The notes below the pieces were generated by a model. The model saw only the letters and a list, made by a program, of their open reading frames with translations. It searched no databases and was not told where the DNA came from. Both the position numbers and the translations under genes were made by a program. Below, piece by piece: positions 1-8,821 of a DNA stretch of 36,827 nucleotides (the first letter of the stretch is position 1; the number at the start of each line of letters is the position of its first letter). The stretch comes from Phycisphaerales bacterium UBA1926 (GTDB lineage Bacteria; Planctomycetota; Phycisphaerae; Phycisphaerales; UBA1924): contig DDFO01000023.1 in the NCBI GenBank assembly GCA_002337215.1, positions 12,668 through 49,494 on the forward strand, in the 5' to 3' direction.

Positions 1-100
1 GGCCGCCGATGGTCGCGTCGGCGGTCAGGTCATCAAACATGGCGGGATCAAATGATTCATTGGAATCGTTGCGTGCAATCTGTGCATCGGTCTTGGTCAT
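1..100 (-). CDS. N-terminus of an unknown protein, cut by the left edge
   Basis: An open minus-strand frame begins with ATG at 98-100 and runs without a stop to base 2, giving 33 residues that start MTKTDAQIARNDSNESFDPA. A Shine-Dalgarno-like GTGGAGAA lies just upstream of the ATG, which is why I accept so short a piece. The visible part is acidic and polar, with no signal peptide or membrane segment, so a cytoplasmic N-terminus is likely. I do not recognise the family. It lies 180 bases downstream of the phosphoesterase gene in the same direction; I see no convincing terminator or promoter in that gap. The rest of the gene lies outside the window. Confidence 0.5.
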   Translation of the reverse strand, partial: MTKTDAQIARNDSNESFDPAMFDDLTADATIGG

Positions 101-280
101 GCTTCTCCACGGATCGACGGAGTGGGCCGGCGTCGATCTCGACGAGCATCCTTGCCCGTATCACGGAACTATCGGTCAGGAACGGCTTTCTGCACGATGA
201 CTGTAGCGTGTCAGGACGAATGCTGGCGCCGAGCGAGGTTCCCGACTCGAGCGTTTTTTGTTCGTATTCTGATAGCGCGT

Positions 281-2329
281 TCACTCCGAGATCGGCCGGA
301 TCGCCGCGCCGCCCTGCATCGTCGCGCGGGTGTTGCGCGGGTCGGAGCCCACGACCCATGTCCCGATCGACCCGTCCATGTGGTAGAGCAGCACGGTTTC
401 GGCTGTCGGCTCGAACCTCCGGGAAGGGCTGATCGTGGAGCCGCGATAGACCGCCGACGAGGTGACCCGGACTTCGTCGATCGATCCGCCGAAGAAGCTC
501 ATGGGGCCCCCACGACGATCGGTGTCGGCACCGATCATGAACGGGAGTGTGTTGGGGCGACGCGGGCCGGACGCGGGCGCCGCGTCGATGAGGTTCCCAT
601 CGACATAAAGCCGAACCTCGCTGCCGTCGTAGACACCGGCGATGTGCTGCCATTCGCCTTCGCGCAGCACGGGTTCGGTGGAGCGGGCCGTTCGGTATTT
701 CCCGCCGAGATAAACGGAGAACTCGGGGGCGCCGCCCGAGACGAAGATGCCGTATTCGCTGCTCTCCGTCTTTGCAAGCAGACCGCGACGTCCTGCGAGT
801 TTACCCGGCTTGATCCATGCTTCCACCGTGAACGGCCCGTCGTCGAGGGAGAACGCGTCGCTCGGAACAACGAGCACGTCGTCGTCGCCATCGAGATCGA
901 TCGCCATATCGACCGCCGGTCGCGGCGACGGCGAGAGCCTTGCATCGAGCGGGATCTCGAACCGGTTCCCGGGGATGGTGTATCGATTGCCGGGGAGGAG
1001 CATGTCCATCTCAACGGCGATCTCGATCGGGCGGAACGAGGCGTCCAGCGGCGCGACCGGGCGTTGGACCTTGAACGAGTAGGTTCGTGAACCTCCCGGC
1101 GTGAGCGTGCCGTGGTCGTGGTCCGGCCACGCGACCCATCGGCTGTCCGCGCTCTCGGGAATGAGCGTCAGGTCAATCGGAAAATCCGTCGGGTTCGCGA
1201 GCGTGACTTCGACAAGATCGTCCGCGAAGCCGTCCATCTCGATGGTAAGTTTGCCACCGAACTCTGGCGCCGTCTCGGCGAGCCGGCGTGCCTGGTCAGC
1301 CATCTCGCCGGTGATCTCGCGGACATCCATCACCTCACCCACGGGGACGGCCGCGTGCGCGACCTGCTCCTTGCGGACCGTCACGATATTGAAGTGGTGC
1401 AGCATCCCGGCCTCGGGGACCTGTCCCCCGTTGTGCCCCCCCACCGTTGCGAGGGTCACGTAATCGATCCCGTCCTTGGGGTCGTACCGCATGCGGTGGA
1501 TATGGCCCGCGAAGACAGCGCTGACGTTGCCCGCCCTGACGAGTTCGGTGTGCACCTTGTCCCAGTCGTCGCCATACCCGCCCTTGAGCCAACGCGGGTG
1601 GTGGAGCGAGATGAAGATGTGGTCGGCGTCCTTGCCCTCTTCGAGCATGCTCTTGAGCCACTCGAACTGCTCGGGGCTCATCGTCTGGTTCTCGGGGTCG
1701 CGGAAGGTCTTGGTGCCGGTCTCGGGGTTGCCCTCGTCGGAGTAGAGCGTGATGAACATGCAGTTCTTGTGCTCGAAGGCGTACCAGAGCGGGCCGAAGT
1801 TCATCTCGTAGTGCGCCTCGTGCTCGCCCTCGGGCTTTCCGTCACCTCGCCAATACACGTCGTGGTTGCCGGCGACGGGGAACCAGGGGCAGAGGAGTTC
1901 TCCCATCACGCCCCTGTACTCTTCCATCTGCCGCATCCAGGGCTCGGTCGTGTTGTACCCCTGGATCAGATCGCCCACGGTCCAGACAAAGTCGGGCTCG
2001 AGCAGGTTCGTGTCGTGCACCGCGTCCTTGAGCACGCTGATGCCCTCGTCGGGGCCGCCGGTCCGGTCGCCGTAAACAACAAAGAAGAAGGCGTCTTCTT
2101 CGTTCGGGAGCGGGAGCGTGATCTCGCTCGACCGGTTGGTATGAAATCTCACCCGGTCGTTGCTGGTCGCGTGGTCGTGCCCTTGCTTGTGGACGTGGCG
2201 CGTGTGCGTCGGATCGATGTGCAGATTGTCCTCGGCGTGCTGGGCGAGGGCGGCCGACACGGGGAACAAGGCGGCGAGGCCGAGAAGCCCGGACACGCGG
2301 GGCAGGATGTGGGCGGCGGCACGGGGCAT
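281..2329 (-). CDS. Secreted metallophosphoesterase with C-terminal LamG-like domain
   Basis: Predicted 682-residue exported phosphoesterase. Residues 1-30 form a signal peptide ending near ALAQ. Residues 80-300 carry the calcineurin-like metallophosphoesterase motifs in order: GDR (87-89), VGD (118-120), GNHD (154-157), LHHPRW (242-247) and GHIH (275-278), which together bind two metals. About residues 470-640 look like a LamG/concanavalin-type beta sandwich (FTVEAWIKPG, GEWQHIAGVYDG, RLYVDG, SIDEVRV), suggesting attachment to a polysaccharide or other surface ligand. A His-rich stretch (about 37-63) sits between the signal peptide and the catalytic domain. I chose the ATG at 2329 because GGAGA precedes it at good spacing; an upstream in-frame ATG at 2377 would put 16 residues before the signal peptide. 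Substrate unknown; hydrolysis of a phosphate ester or nucleotide outside the cytoplasm is the family-level expectation. Confidence 0.9.
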   Translation of the reverse strand: MPRAAAHILPRVSGLLGLAALFPVSAALAQHAEDNLHIDPTHTRHVHKQGHDHATSNDRVRFHTNRSSEITLPLPNEEDAFFFVVYGDRTGGPDEGISVLKDAVHDTNLLEPDFVWTVGDLIQGYNTTEPWMRQMEEYRGVMGELLCPWFPVAGNHDVYWRGDGKPEGEHEAHYEMNFGPLWYAFEHKNCMFITLYSDEGNPETGTKTFRDPENQTMSPEQFEWLKSMLEEGKDADHIFISLHHPRWLKGGYGDDWDKVHTELVRAGNVSAVFAGHIHRMRYDPKDGIDYVTLATVGGHNGGQVPEAGMLHHFNIVTVRKEQVAHAAVPVGEVMDVREITGEMADQARRLAETAPEFGGKLTIEMDGFADDLVEVTLANPTDFPIDLTLIPESADSRWVAWPDHDHGTLTPGGSRTYSFKVQRPVAPLDASFRPIEIAVEMDMLLPGNRYTIPGNRFEIPLDARLSPSPRPAVDMAIDLDGDDDVLVVPSDAFSLDDGPFTVEAWIKPGKLAGRRGLLAKTESSEYGIFVSGGAPEFSVYLGGKYRTARSTEPVLREGEWQHIAGVYDGSEVRLYVDGNLIDAAPASGPRRPNTLPFMIGADTDRRGGPMSFFGGSIDEVRVTSSAVYRGSTISPSRRFEPTAETVLLYHMDGSIGTWVVGSDPRNTRATMQGGAAIRPISE

Positions 2330-2371
2330 GGGCGGTCTCCGGTGGCTTGAATCTGTCGCGTTTGATTGAAG

Positions 2372-2383
2372 GTTCACGTGAAC
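2372..2383. promoter_or_regulatory. 12-base perfect palindrome GTTCACGTGAAC upstream of the phosphoesterase
   Basis: A perfect inverted repeat lies 43-54 bases upstream of the phosphoesterase start, in the 238-base gap shared with the divergent prepilin operon. Its size and place fit an operator for a dimeric regulator, but no second copy was found near the other genes and no regulator gene adjoins. Chance occurrence is possible. Confidence 0.25.
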
Positions 2384-2567
2384 TCATCAGAGGGTACCGT
2401 CCGCTGCGATTGCCTTGCCGTTCAGGCGCGATGAAGAACGCGACAAGAAATCGTTGCCGCATCCGCAAGCACCGCAACCCACGTGTCGCGACGCGGTAGC
2501 ACCCGAGACCGGCGGCATTCTCTGGGGGACTTTGCAGAGACCGACATCCACCGCCGAGGGACAGGGG

Positions 2568-3701
2568 ATGACCGTGGACGATCACACACCGTGTGCCGGG
2601 TCTTGTTGTCGCGCCGGTTTTACGCTCACCGAGGCGGCCGTGCTGGTCGCGGGGCTCGCGCTCGGCGCGGCGCTGCTCGCGCCGACGCTTGGGTCGATGC
2701 GCACCGAATCCCGGCTCGCGGGGTCGCGCGACAACCTCCGGCAACTCGGCGAGGCCCACGCGGCGTACAGCGAGGCGAACAGCGGGTTCATCGCTGGGTT
2801 TGATTGGGAGGGTCGCCCAGCGACCGGAGGATTCGGCGGGGAATCCGGCCCTGAATATGACATCGGCTGCGGTGTTTTTCGAGAGCCGCAGGACAATCTT
2901 GAGGCCGGACAGAATCAACTCGGCGCTTTACTACGAAACGCCACCGGTCGCTGCGGACATGTAGACCCCGATCGAAAGATCGTCCCGAATCTGGGCTGGG
3001 TCCCCCATCGGCGATTCGGCCATATCCCATTGCTCGATTGGCTAGGTGCCTCGCCAACCAATCCGATCGTGGTGAGCCCGCTTGATACGCACCAGCTAGA
3101 CTTCCAGAAGTACACGCGCGCCGAATTTTACCCCGATCTCCCGGGAGGCGATCCCGATCTGACCTTCGGGTCATTCTCCGACGATGTCTTCGTGAGACTC
3201 TGGCCGTACGCGTCGAGCTATCAGACCACCACCTATGCATTCTCATCGGGCCGCCCAACATCAAGTGGCTTCCTCGCGATCGAGCCGACTGAGAACGCGA
3301 CGCAGCATCGCGTCCTCGACGCGAACGGGTACCGCCCCCAACTCCGCCAGTCCGTCCGCTTCCCCGCCAACAAAGCCTTGCTCTTCGAGGAGTTCGATTA
3401 CTCGCAGGGCCTCGGCAGCCAAGGCCTCTACTACGCCGACCCGCTCGCGAGCGTGAACATCCTCGCCTTCGACGGGTCGGCCCGCCGGATCGCGACCGTC
3501 GACGCGAACCCGGGGTGGGACCCCGCAAACTTTCGCGATATGGACGCGACGCCCGAACTTCGCTACCGCTCCATCGACACCCGTTTCTTCCCCGACGATA
3601 GCGATCGGCCCGACCCCTACCCCGGCTACTACAAGTGGACCCGAGGCGGGCTCGAGGGCATCGACTTCGGGGCCGGCGAGATCAACACGAGTGAGTGGTA
3701 G
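2568..3701 (+). CDS. Prepilin-like protein, paralog 1 of 3
   Basis: Predicted 377-residue protein with a type IV pilin/pseudopilin N-terminus: a short polar leader, then G|FTLTE followed by a hydrophobic helix. It has the canonical Glu at +5 and a Pro at +22 of the predicted mature protein, as in type IV pilins. After the helix come RDNLRQLGEAHAAYSEANSG, typical of the region following pseudopilin helices, and a large globular domain. Near the C-terminus FDGSARRIAT recalls the 'DG' end motif of planctomycete DUF1559-type prepilins; the protein closes with GGLEGIDFGAGEINTSEW. Start chosen at 2568 because GAGGG lies 7 bases upstream; the frame is open from 2415 but without pilin-like character. 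It should be cleaved by a prepilin peptidase (none in the window) and act in the envelope. First gene of a four-gene plus-strand run. Confidence 0.85.
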   Translation: MTVDDHTPCAGSCCRAGFTLTEAAVLVAGLALGAALLAPTLGSMRTESRLAGSRDNLRQLGEAHAAYSEANSGFIAGFDWEGRPATGGFGGESGPEYDIGCGVFREPQDNLEAGQNQLGALLRNATGRCGHVDPDRKIVPNLGWVPHRRFGHIPLLDWLGASPTNPIVVSPLDTHQLDFQKYTRAEFYPDLPGGDPDLTFGSFSDDVFVRLWPYASSYQTTTYAFSSGRPTSSGFLAIEPTENATQHRVLDANGYRPQLRQSVRFPANKALLFEEFDYSQGLGSQGLYYADPLASVNILAFDGSARRIATVDANPGWDPANFRDMDATPELRYRSIDTRFFPDDSDRPDPYPGYYKWTRGGLEGIDFGAGEINTSEW

Positions 3702-3717
3702 AGAGACTTAAACACCC

Positions 3718-3747
3718 TTGCAAAGAGAGGCCGCGAACCGGTATTCT
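3718..3747 (+). promoter_or_regulatory. Candidate sigma-70-type promoter before prepilin paralog 2
   Basis: TTGCAA (3718-3723) and TATTCT (3742-3747) are separated by 18 bases, each matching 4 of 6 consensus positions, 28 bases upstream of the next gene's ATG. It could give paralogs 2 and 3 and the propeller gene their own transcription start. Pattern-based only; planctomycete promoters are poorly known. Confidence 0.3.
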
Positions 3748-3775
3748 GCGATATCAAGTGATCAGGAGGGGATAA

Positions 3776-4894
3776 ATGATGGGGATGCACACCAGCAGGA
3801 TCGCTCGCTTTCGCGGGTTTGCACTGACCGACCTGATCGTCGTCGTCGCCGTGCTCGGCCTCGCGGCCGTGCTGGTGACGCCCGCGATCGGCACGCTGCG
3901 GACCAACGCCGGGCTGACGGGCTCGCAGGACAACCTGCGGCAGATGGGTTTGGCGAACGCGGCGTATAGCGCGGCGAACAGCGGATTCACGGCCGGGTTC
4001 GACTGGGAAGTGGACCCAAGGAGCGGGGGTTTCGATCCACCGCCAAGAAGGCAATTCGATATCGGATGCGGATCTATCAGGGAGCCGGGCGACAACCTGG
4101 AAGCAGCGCAATACCAGCTCTCGGCGATCCTGCGAAAGGCAACCGGTCGCTGCGGGGCCATCTCATCTAGTGAGAAAATAATCGCGGATCTCAACCGTTT
4201 GCCCTATTGGCGGTTTATGCATCACTCTCTGCTCGACTGGATGGGGGCCGGCGCGACTGAACCGGTTTTTACCAGTCCTCTTGATACAAACCTTCAAGCA
4301 TTTCAGACGTACACCAAGCCGAGCGAGTACGGCCTGTTACCCGGTGGCGATGCCACCTACTCGGGCGGCACCTGGGGAGACTCGGTGGCGACTCGTATGT
4401 GGCCGTATACCTCGAGCTACCGCACGACGGCCTATGTATGGAGCCCGAGCAGGCCACTTCCGTCTGGTGATCTTGCAGTCGAACCAACCGGGAATGGACT
4501 TACTCTGGTCCGCGACGCGAACGCGTTCCGCCCCCAACTCCTCAGCAGCGTCGCCTTCCCCTCGCTGAAGACCCACTACTTCGAGGAGTACGACTTCTCG
4601 CAGGGTCTCGGTCTAGAAGGACGCGACTTCCGGGATCCGCTCGCGGCAGTCAATGTTCTTGCGTTCGACGGCTCGGCCCGGCGTGTCGCCACCGCCGACG
4701 CAAACCCAGGTTGGAACCCGGCGACCTTCACTGATATGACACGGTCGGGCCAGCTGCCGTACGTGCGAATCGACACACGCTACTTCCGGGAATACACAAG
4801 CGGCCACACCTTCGCTGGCCCCCACCTCTGGACACGTGGCGGACTCGAGGGCATCGACTTCGGGGCAGGCGAGGTCAATACGAGCGAGTGGTAA
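3776..4894 (+). CDS. Prepilin-like protein, paralog 2 of 3
   Basis: Predicted 372-residue paralog of the preceding gene. The leader ends RFRG|FALTD, then a hydrophobic helix with Pro at +22, then SQDNLRQMGLANAAYSAANS. At +5 it has Asp in place of the usual Glu, a conservative change at a residue that guides pilin assembly. The body aligns with paralog 1 throughout (AGFDWE, TGRCG, LLDWMGA, FDGSARRVATADANPGW) and the C-terminus GGLEGIDFGAGEVNTSEW is almost identical, also at DNA level, so the pair arose by tandem duplication. Start at 3776 is supported by AGGAGG at 3763-3768. Separated by 74 bases from paralog 1 and 67 bases from the dockerin-like propeller gene. The exact role (minor pilin, pseudopilin or surface protein) cannot be told from sequence. 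Confidence 0.85.
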   Translation: MMGMHTSRIARFRGFALTDLIVVVAVLGLAAVLVTPAIGTLRTNAGLTGSQDNLRQMGLANAAYSAANSGFTAGFDWEVDPRSGGFDPPPRRQFDIGCGSIREPGDNLEAAQYQLSAILRKATGRCGAISSSEKIIADLNRLPYWRFMHHSLLDWMGAGATEPVFTSPLDTNLQAFQTYTKPSEYGLLPGGDATYSGGTWGDSVATRMWPYTSSYRTTAYVWSPSRPLPSGDLAVEPTGNGLTLVRDANAFRPQLLSSVAFPSLKTHYFEEYDFSQGLGLEGRDFRDPLAAVNVLAFDGSARRVATADANPGWNPATFTDMTRSGQLPYVRIDTRYFREYTSGHTFAGPHLWTRGGLEGIDFGAGEVNTSEW

Positions 4895-4961
4895 GGACCC
4901 AGAAGCACGAACGCATCACGCGTCGCGGCTCATGCCGTGGCACATCGAAGAGGTTTTTCAA

Positions 4962-6242
4962 ATGACGAACCCGATGACCAACCGCATCGCACGCAGCGCC
5001 GGCATCGCCATCGCCGCGCTGAGCACGCTCCCCGCGCTCGCCGGCTCGCCCGTCGATCCGTGCGCCCCGATCGAACTCGCCGCCATCCCCGCGCAAGGGT
5101 TCACGAGGCACGTCGAACTCGTCGGCGATCAGCTCTACGTCCTCGACGGTGAGGTCCTCGACCAGGGCTGGATTTTCAACGGGGAGATCCAAGAACTCGG
5201 CTCGACCGGGCTGCGGATCTTCGACGTCGCCGACCCGGCAAACCCGATCCTGATCGGCGCGATGCCCTCTCCGGGTCGCCCCTCCGACATCGCGATCGCG
5301 GGCGACCTCGCGTTCATCGCCGACGGGGGCACAGGCGGGTTGCTCGTGGTCGATCTCGCCGACCCCGCGTCGCCGACCATCGTCGGGCTCGCCGAGACGC
5401 CCGGCCTCGCCTCGGCGATCGCCCTTCTCCCTGTCCCCGCGAATAATGAGGCCGACTTCCGCGTCGCGGTCGCCGACGGCGCGGAAGGCGTGCTTATCTA
5501 CGACATTTTCGGTTCGATCCCAGACCTGTGGCGCACGGTCGACACCGATGGGCTCGCGACCGATGTCGTTTCATGGGGCTCCACGCTCGCCGTCGCGGAC
5601 GGCTGGAACGGCGTGGTGTTCTACGACCTCGATAACCCGTTCCGCCCCGACGAAATCGCCCGGTTCCCCGTTGCCAACAGCGCCGTGAGCCTGACGCACG
5701 ACGCCGCGAACGATCTGCTCTACGCCGCCCAGGCGATGGGTGGGGTCGCGGTCTTCGATGTCAGCGACCCGCTGGCGCCCGTCGAGATCACCGAGTACGA
5801 CACGCCCGGCACGGCCCGCGGTATCGCGGTCTCGGGAAGCGATCTCTACGTCGCCGACACCTACGGCGGGCTCCACACGCTCGACGCGAGCGTGCCACCC
5901 TTCATCGGGATCGTGGAGTCGCGAGATATCAATGGTGCGCCGCTCTCGGTCGCCCTGCGCGAGCTCGACGCCGGGCCCATCGCGTTCGTCGCGGCGAACC
6001 AGGGTGGTGTGCAGATCCTGAATCTTCAGGACTGCGACGCCGCGTGCCCGGCGGACTTTGCATTCCCGGAGGGCGTGCTCGACCTCGCCGACATCTCGTT
6101 TTTCATCGGCGATTTCGAGGACCCGACCGGCTCGTTCCCGTACCAAGACAACCGGGCCGAGGGGCTCGCGCCGCCGTTCGACATCGCCGACCTCGCCGAT
6201 ATCACGGTCTTCGTCAACTCCTTCGTCGCGGGCTGCCCATGA
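4962..6242 (+). CDS. Secreted LVIVD-repeat beta-propeller with dockerin-like C-terminus
   Basis: Predicted 426-residue exported protein. Residues 1-28 are a signal peptide ending ALAG. Residues 45-355 are repeats of about 40-50 residues with the pattern 'LYVADG..GGLLVVDLADPASPTIVG', typical of LVIVD repeats that fold as a beta-propeller. Residues 358-426 start with DCDAACPADFAFPEG and contain two dockerin-like segments, GVLDLADISFFIGDF and FDIADLADITVFVNSF, ending VAGCP. I know this arrangement as the 'GC-type dockerin' found mainly in Phycisphaerae. The tail is presumably a calcium-binding surface or secretion module, but no cohesin is visible nearby. Start at 4962 is set by AAGAGG upstream and by the signal peptide; the frame is open from 4836, overlapping the previous gene. 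Its placement between prepilin paralogs suggests a shared envelope function. Confidence 0.85.
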   Translation: MTNPMTNRIARSAGIAIAALSTLPALAGSPVDPCAPIELAAIPAQGFTRHVELVGDQLYVLDGEVLDQGWIFNGEIQELGSTGLRIFDVADPANPILIGAMPSPGRPSDIAIAGDLAFIADGGTGGLLVVDLADPASPTIVGLAETPGLASAIALLPVPANNEADFRVAVADGAEGVLIYDIFGSIPDLWRTVDTDGLATDVVSWGSTLAVADGWNGVVFYDLDNPFRPDEIARFPVANSAVSLTHDAANDLLYAAQAMGGVAVFDVSDPLAPVEITEYDTPGTARGIAVSGSDLYVADTYGGLHTLDASVPPFIGIVESRDINGAPLSVALRELDAGPIAFVAANQGGVQILNLQDCDAACPADFAFPEGVLDLADISFFIGDFEDPTGSFPYQDNRAEGLAPPFDIADLADITVFVNSFVAGCP

Positions 6243-6275
6243 TGTATGCTGCGGTCCTCGCAGGGAAGGACCACG

Positions 6276-7361
6276 ATGAACACCCACCGACGAGGCTTCG
6301 CTCGCGCTGACCTTCTCACCGCCCTCGTGTGTCTCGCGTTCGCGACGGTCGTGCTCAGCCCGGTGCAGGGCAGACTCTCGCTCGCTTCGCGTTCCGCGGG
6401 GTCCGAGGACAACCTCCGCTCGCTCGCGATCGCGAACGCCTCGTTCGCGGCGGACCACGACGACACGATCGCCAACTTCGACTGGCGTGCGTTGGACCCG
6501 ATGGTCCACAACGGAAACTTCGTCCGTCAGCCTCCCTACGACATGGGCAACGGTGTCCGGTACACGCCGAAGAACACCTACGAGGCGTCCCAAGGCCAGG
6601 CGTGCTTTATCATCCGGTACGCGACTCGCCGCGACGAGAACCACCCCAAGCCGATCACGATCGACTTCAACATCATGCCCCAGCGCAGGTTCCTCTATCT
6701 GACGATGCTGCCCTATCTGGGCGGCACGCTGCCCAGCGACGTCGCCGCGAGCCCGCTCGACAAGCACCTGCTCGAATGGCGCGCGAACCCCTTCGACTAC
6801 CACGCGCTCCCCGGGGGAGACCCCAAGACCGCGAGCAGTTCAACATGGTCCCGCGAGCAGGTGCTCAACCGCTGGCCGTACGCGTCGAGCTACCAGTCCA
6901 CCGTCTACGCCTGGTCACCCGACGCGGTGGGATCGCACGGGAGCCTCCCGCTCGCCCCGGCCGGCGACGGGACGCGCATCGGCATCATGAACCCCAGATC
7001 CTGCACCGCCCAGCGACCGATGACCGATGTCGTCACGCCCTCACGCAAGGTGTTCTTATTCGAAGAGTTCGACTACACGACCGGGCTGGGTGTCAACGGG
7101 ACACACTACACCAATGCTGAGGCGACGGTCGCCGTGCAGTTATTCGATGGGTCTGTCCGCCGAGTGACGACCCGCGACGCGAACCCGGGTTGGGACCCGC
7201 GTCGGCCCGGGGACAAGACCGCGACCGCCGAGATCCGCTATCGGCCGATCGACTCGCGGTACTTCCCCGATGACACCGGGCTCGCGCAGCCCAACGCCGG
7301 GTATTACAAATGGACCCGCGACGGACTCCGGGGTACCGATGTCAACCCGGAATCGCCGTGA
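6276..7361 (+). CDS. Prepilin-like protein, paralog 3 of 3 (divergent)
   Basis: Predicted 361-residue member of the same family as the genes at 2568 and 3776. The leader is RRG|FARAD, so mature +3 is Arg, unusual inside a membrane helix, and +5 is Asp. The helix still carries Pro at +22 and is followed by SEDNLRSLAIANASFAADHD. Shared landmarks are NFDWR, RRFLYLTMLPYLGG, WPYASSYQSTVYAWSP, FDGSVRRVTTRDANPGWDP and YYKWTRDGLRGTD; the C-terminal INTSEW of the other two is absent. Start at 6276 follows GGAAGGA at close spacing; the frame is open from 6246. The gene begins 33 bases after the propeller gene, so co-transcription is likely. It may have lost, or altered, the ability to enter a pilus-like fibre. 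Confidence 0.8.
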   Translation: MNTHRRGFARADLLTALVCLAFATVVLSPVQGRLSLASRSAGSEDNLRSLAIANASFAADHDDTIANFDWRALDPMVHNGNFVRQPPYDMGNGVRYTPKNTYEASQGQACFIIRYATRRDENHPKPITIDFNIMPQRRFLYLTMLPYLGGTLPSDVAASPLDKHLLEWRANPFDYHALPGGDPKTASSSTWSREQVLNRWPYASSYQSTVYAWSPDAVGSHGSLPLAPAGDGTRIGIMNPRSCTAQRPMTDVVTPSRKVFLFEEFDYTTGLGVNGTHYTNAEATVAVQLFDGSVRRVTTRDANPGWDPRRPGDKTATAEIRYRPIDSRYFPDDTGLAQPNAGYYKWTRDGLRGTDVNPESP

Positions 7362-7406
7362 TTCGTTGGTTGATTCACGACCCCTCGGCATCGCCGCGAA
7401 ACCCGG

Positions 7407-7886
7407 TCACACCCGCTTGCTCATCGCCCGGCGAAGGTCGCGGTCGATCTCGCGTTCCTTGATCGACTGTCGCTTGTCGTGCTGGGCCTTGCCCGTGCCG
7501 ACGCCCAGCAGAATTTTGGCGAACCCGTCTTTGAAGTAGAGCTTGAGCGGGATCAGCGTCACGCCCTTTTGATCGACCTGCCTTGCGAGACGCTTGATCT
7601 CGCGCTTGTGGGCGAGCAGCCTGCGACGGCGGGTCAGCGGGTGCTGGATCTGCCCCGCGGGGGGGTACTCGCCGATGTTCACGTTGTGGAGGGTCAGCTC
7701 GTCGTTGTCGACGCTGATGTAGCCTTCCTTGAGCGAGACGTTCCCGTCCCGAACGGACTTGACCTCGGTGCCCACCAGCTTGATGCCCACCTCGAGCTCA
7801 TCGCCGATGAAGTAGTCGTGCCGTGCCCGCCGATTCTCGATCGTTCGTGTGCCGTCTTTGGAGTTTTTCTTTTTGGGTTTGGCCAT
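7407..7886 (-). CDS. smpB: SsrA-binding protein SmpB
   Basis: Predicted 159-residue SmpB, which binds tmRNA and places it in the ribosome for trans-translation of stalled complexes. Family hallmarks are RRARHDYFIGDELEVGI, GTEVKSVRDGNVSLKEGY, and the basic C-terminal tail GKAQHDKRQSIKEREIDRDL that enters the mRNA channel. I favour the ATG at 7886 (MAKPKKKN), the usual SmpB beginning; a GTG at 7898 would add four residues. Neither start has a strong ribosome-binding site. The gene converges on the prepilin operon with 45 bases between stops, and lies 29 bases downstream of the fumarylacetoacetate hydrolase family gene, so the two may be co-transcribed. The ssrA gene itself is not in the window. 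Confidence 0.96.
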   Translation of the reverse strand: MAKPKKKNSKDGTRTIENRRARHDYFIGDELEVGIKLVGTEVKSVRDGNVSLKEGYISVDNDELTLHNVNIGEYPPAGQIQHPLTRRRRLLAHKREIKRLARQVDQKGVTLIPLKLYFKDGFAKILLGVGTGKAQHDKRQSIKEREIDRDLRRAMSKRV

Positions 7887-7915
7887 GGGCAAGGACACGA
7901 TAGCGCGGCTTCACC

Positions 7916-8659
7916 TCAGCCGGCGACCACCTCGTTCCGCAGCACCCCGATCCCCTCGATCTCCACCTCCACCGAATCGCCCGGTTGCAGGAAGACAGGC
8001 GGCGTCCGCCCCGCGCCCACCCCGCTCGGCGTGCCGGTGAGGATCACTGTCCCGGGGACCAGCGTCGTCCCCCGGCTCAGCTCGCTGATCAGCGTCCGGA
8101 CCGAAAAGACCATGTCAGACGTGCGCCCGTCCTGCATCGTCTCCCCATTCACTCGGCAGCGGATCGTGAGCGACTGCGGATCGGGGATCTCGGACACCGG
8201 CGCGAGCGTCGGCCCGAGCGGGCAGAACGTATCGAACGACTTGCCCCGGCAGAACTGCCCGCCGCTCCCCTCCTTCTGCCACCAGCGTGCGCTGACATCG
8301 TTCGCGCAGCAGTACCCCAGAACGCAGTCAATCGCGTCGCTCTCGGAGATGTCCTTGACCGCCTCTCCGATCACCACCGCCAGTTCGGCCTCGAAATCAA
8401 CCTGCCCTGCCGATCGGCCCTCGCCCCCGCCCCCCGTCGCGGGGTCCGCGCAGCAGGCCGGGATGACGATGTCCTCGCGGTGCACGCATGCGCTCGCGGG
8501 GTTCTTGGTGAAGACCATGGGGCGGTCGGGGACGCCCGCGCCCCGCTCGGCGGCGTGCGCGGCGTAGTTCCTGCCGATCCCGATGATGTGCCGGATCGGG
8601 AGCGCGGTCCCCGTCGGCATCTCGATCGCGGCCCCGTGAGCGATGCGGATCATGTCCAT
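7916..8659 (-). CDS. Fumarylacetoacetate hydrolase family protein
   Basis: Predicted 247-residue cytoplasmic enzyme of the FAH superfamily, whose members hydrolyse, decarboxylate or hydrate 2-keto acids with a metal ion. Visible signatures are IIGIGRNYAAHAAE (25-38), the metal-binding pair in DFEAELAVVIGEA (Glu90, Glu92), ANDVSARWWQ with Asp121, GKSFDTFCPLGP (139-150), and LTGTPSGVGAGR with RPG-like FLQPGDSVEVEIEGIG at the end. The short length is that of the single-domain FahA/YcgM-type subgroup rather than full fumarylacetoacetase, so the substrate is uncertain. The start at 8659 lacks a clear ribosome-binding site; an in-frame ATG at 8653 is an alternative. The next gene upstream is divergent and 162 bases away. 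Confidence 0.92.
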   Translation of the reverse strand: MDMIRIAHGAAIEMPTGTALPIRHIIGIGRNYAAHAAERGAGVPDRPMVFTKNPASACVHREDIVIPACCADPATGGGGEGRSAGQVDFEAELAVVIGEAVKDISESDAIDCVLGYCCANDVSARWWQKEGSGGQFCRGKSFDTFCPLGPTLAPVSEIPDPQSLTIRCRVNGETMQDGRTSDMVFSVRTLISELSRGTTLVPGTVILTGTPSGVGAGRTPPVFLQPGDSVEVEIEGIGVLRNEVVAG

Positions 8660-8821
8660 GGATCATTATTGGACCGCTCGGCAGCGGCGGCGTTCGTCCA
8701 GGAATTCGGTTGTGGAACGCCCCGTTTTCCGCGAACATATGCTCAGGCATCGCGAATCGGCACCGGCAGACGGTCCGATTGGTTCTGAACCCGCGACGCC
8801 GACCGTTACGAGGAGACCGAG

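Noticed and set aside
1112..2350. 412-residue plus-strand open frame opposite the phosphoesterase
   Set aside because: It is the mirror of a gene with complete catalytic motifs; its product is Val/Arg/Glu-rich, without domain or signal, as expected from high-GC antisense.
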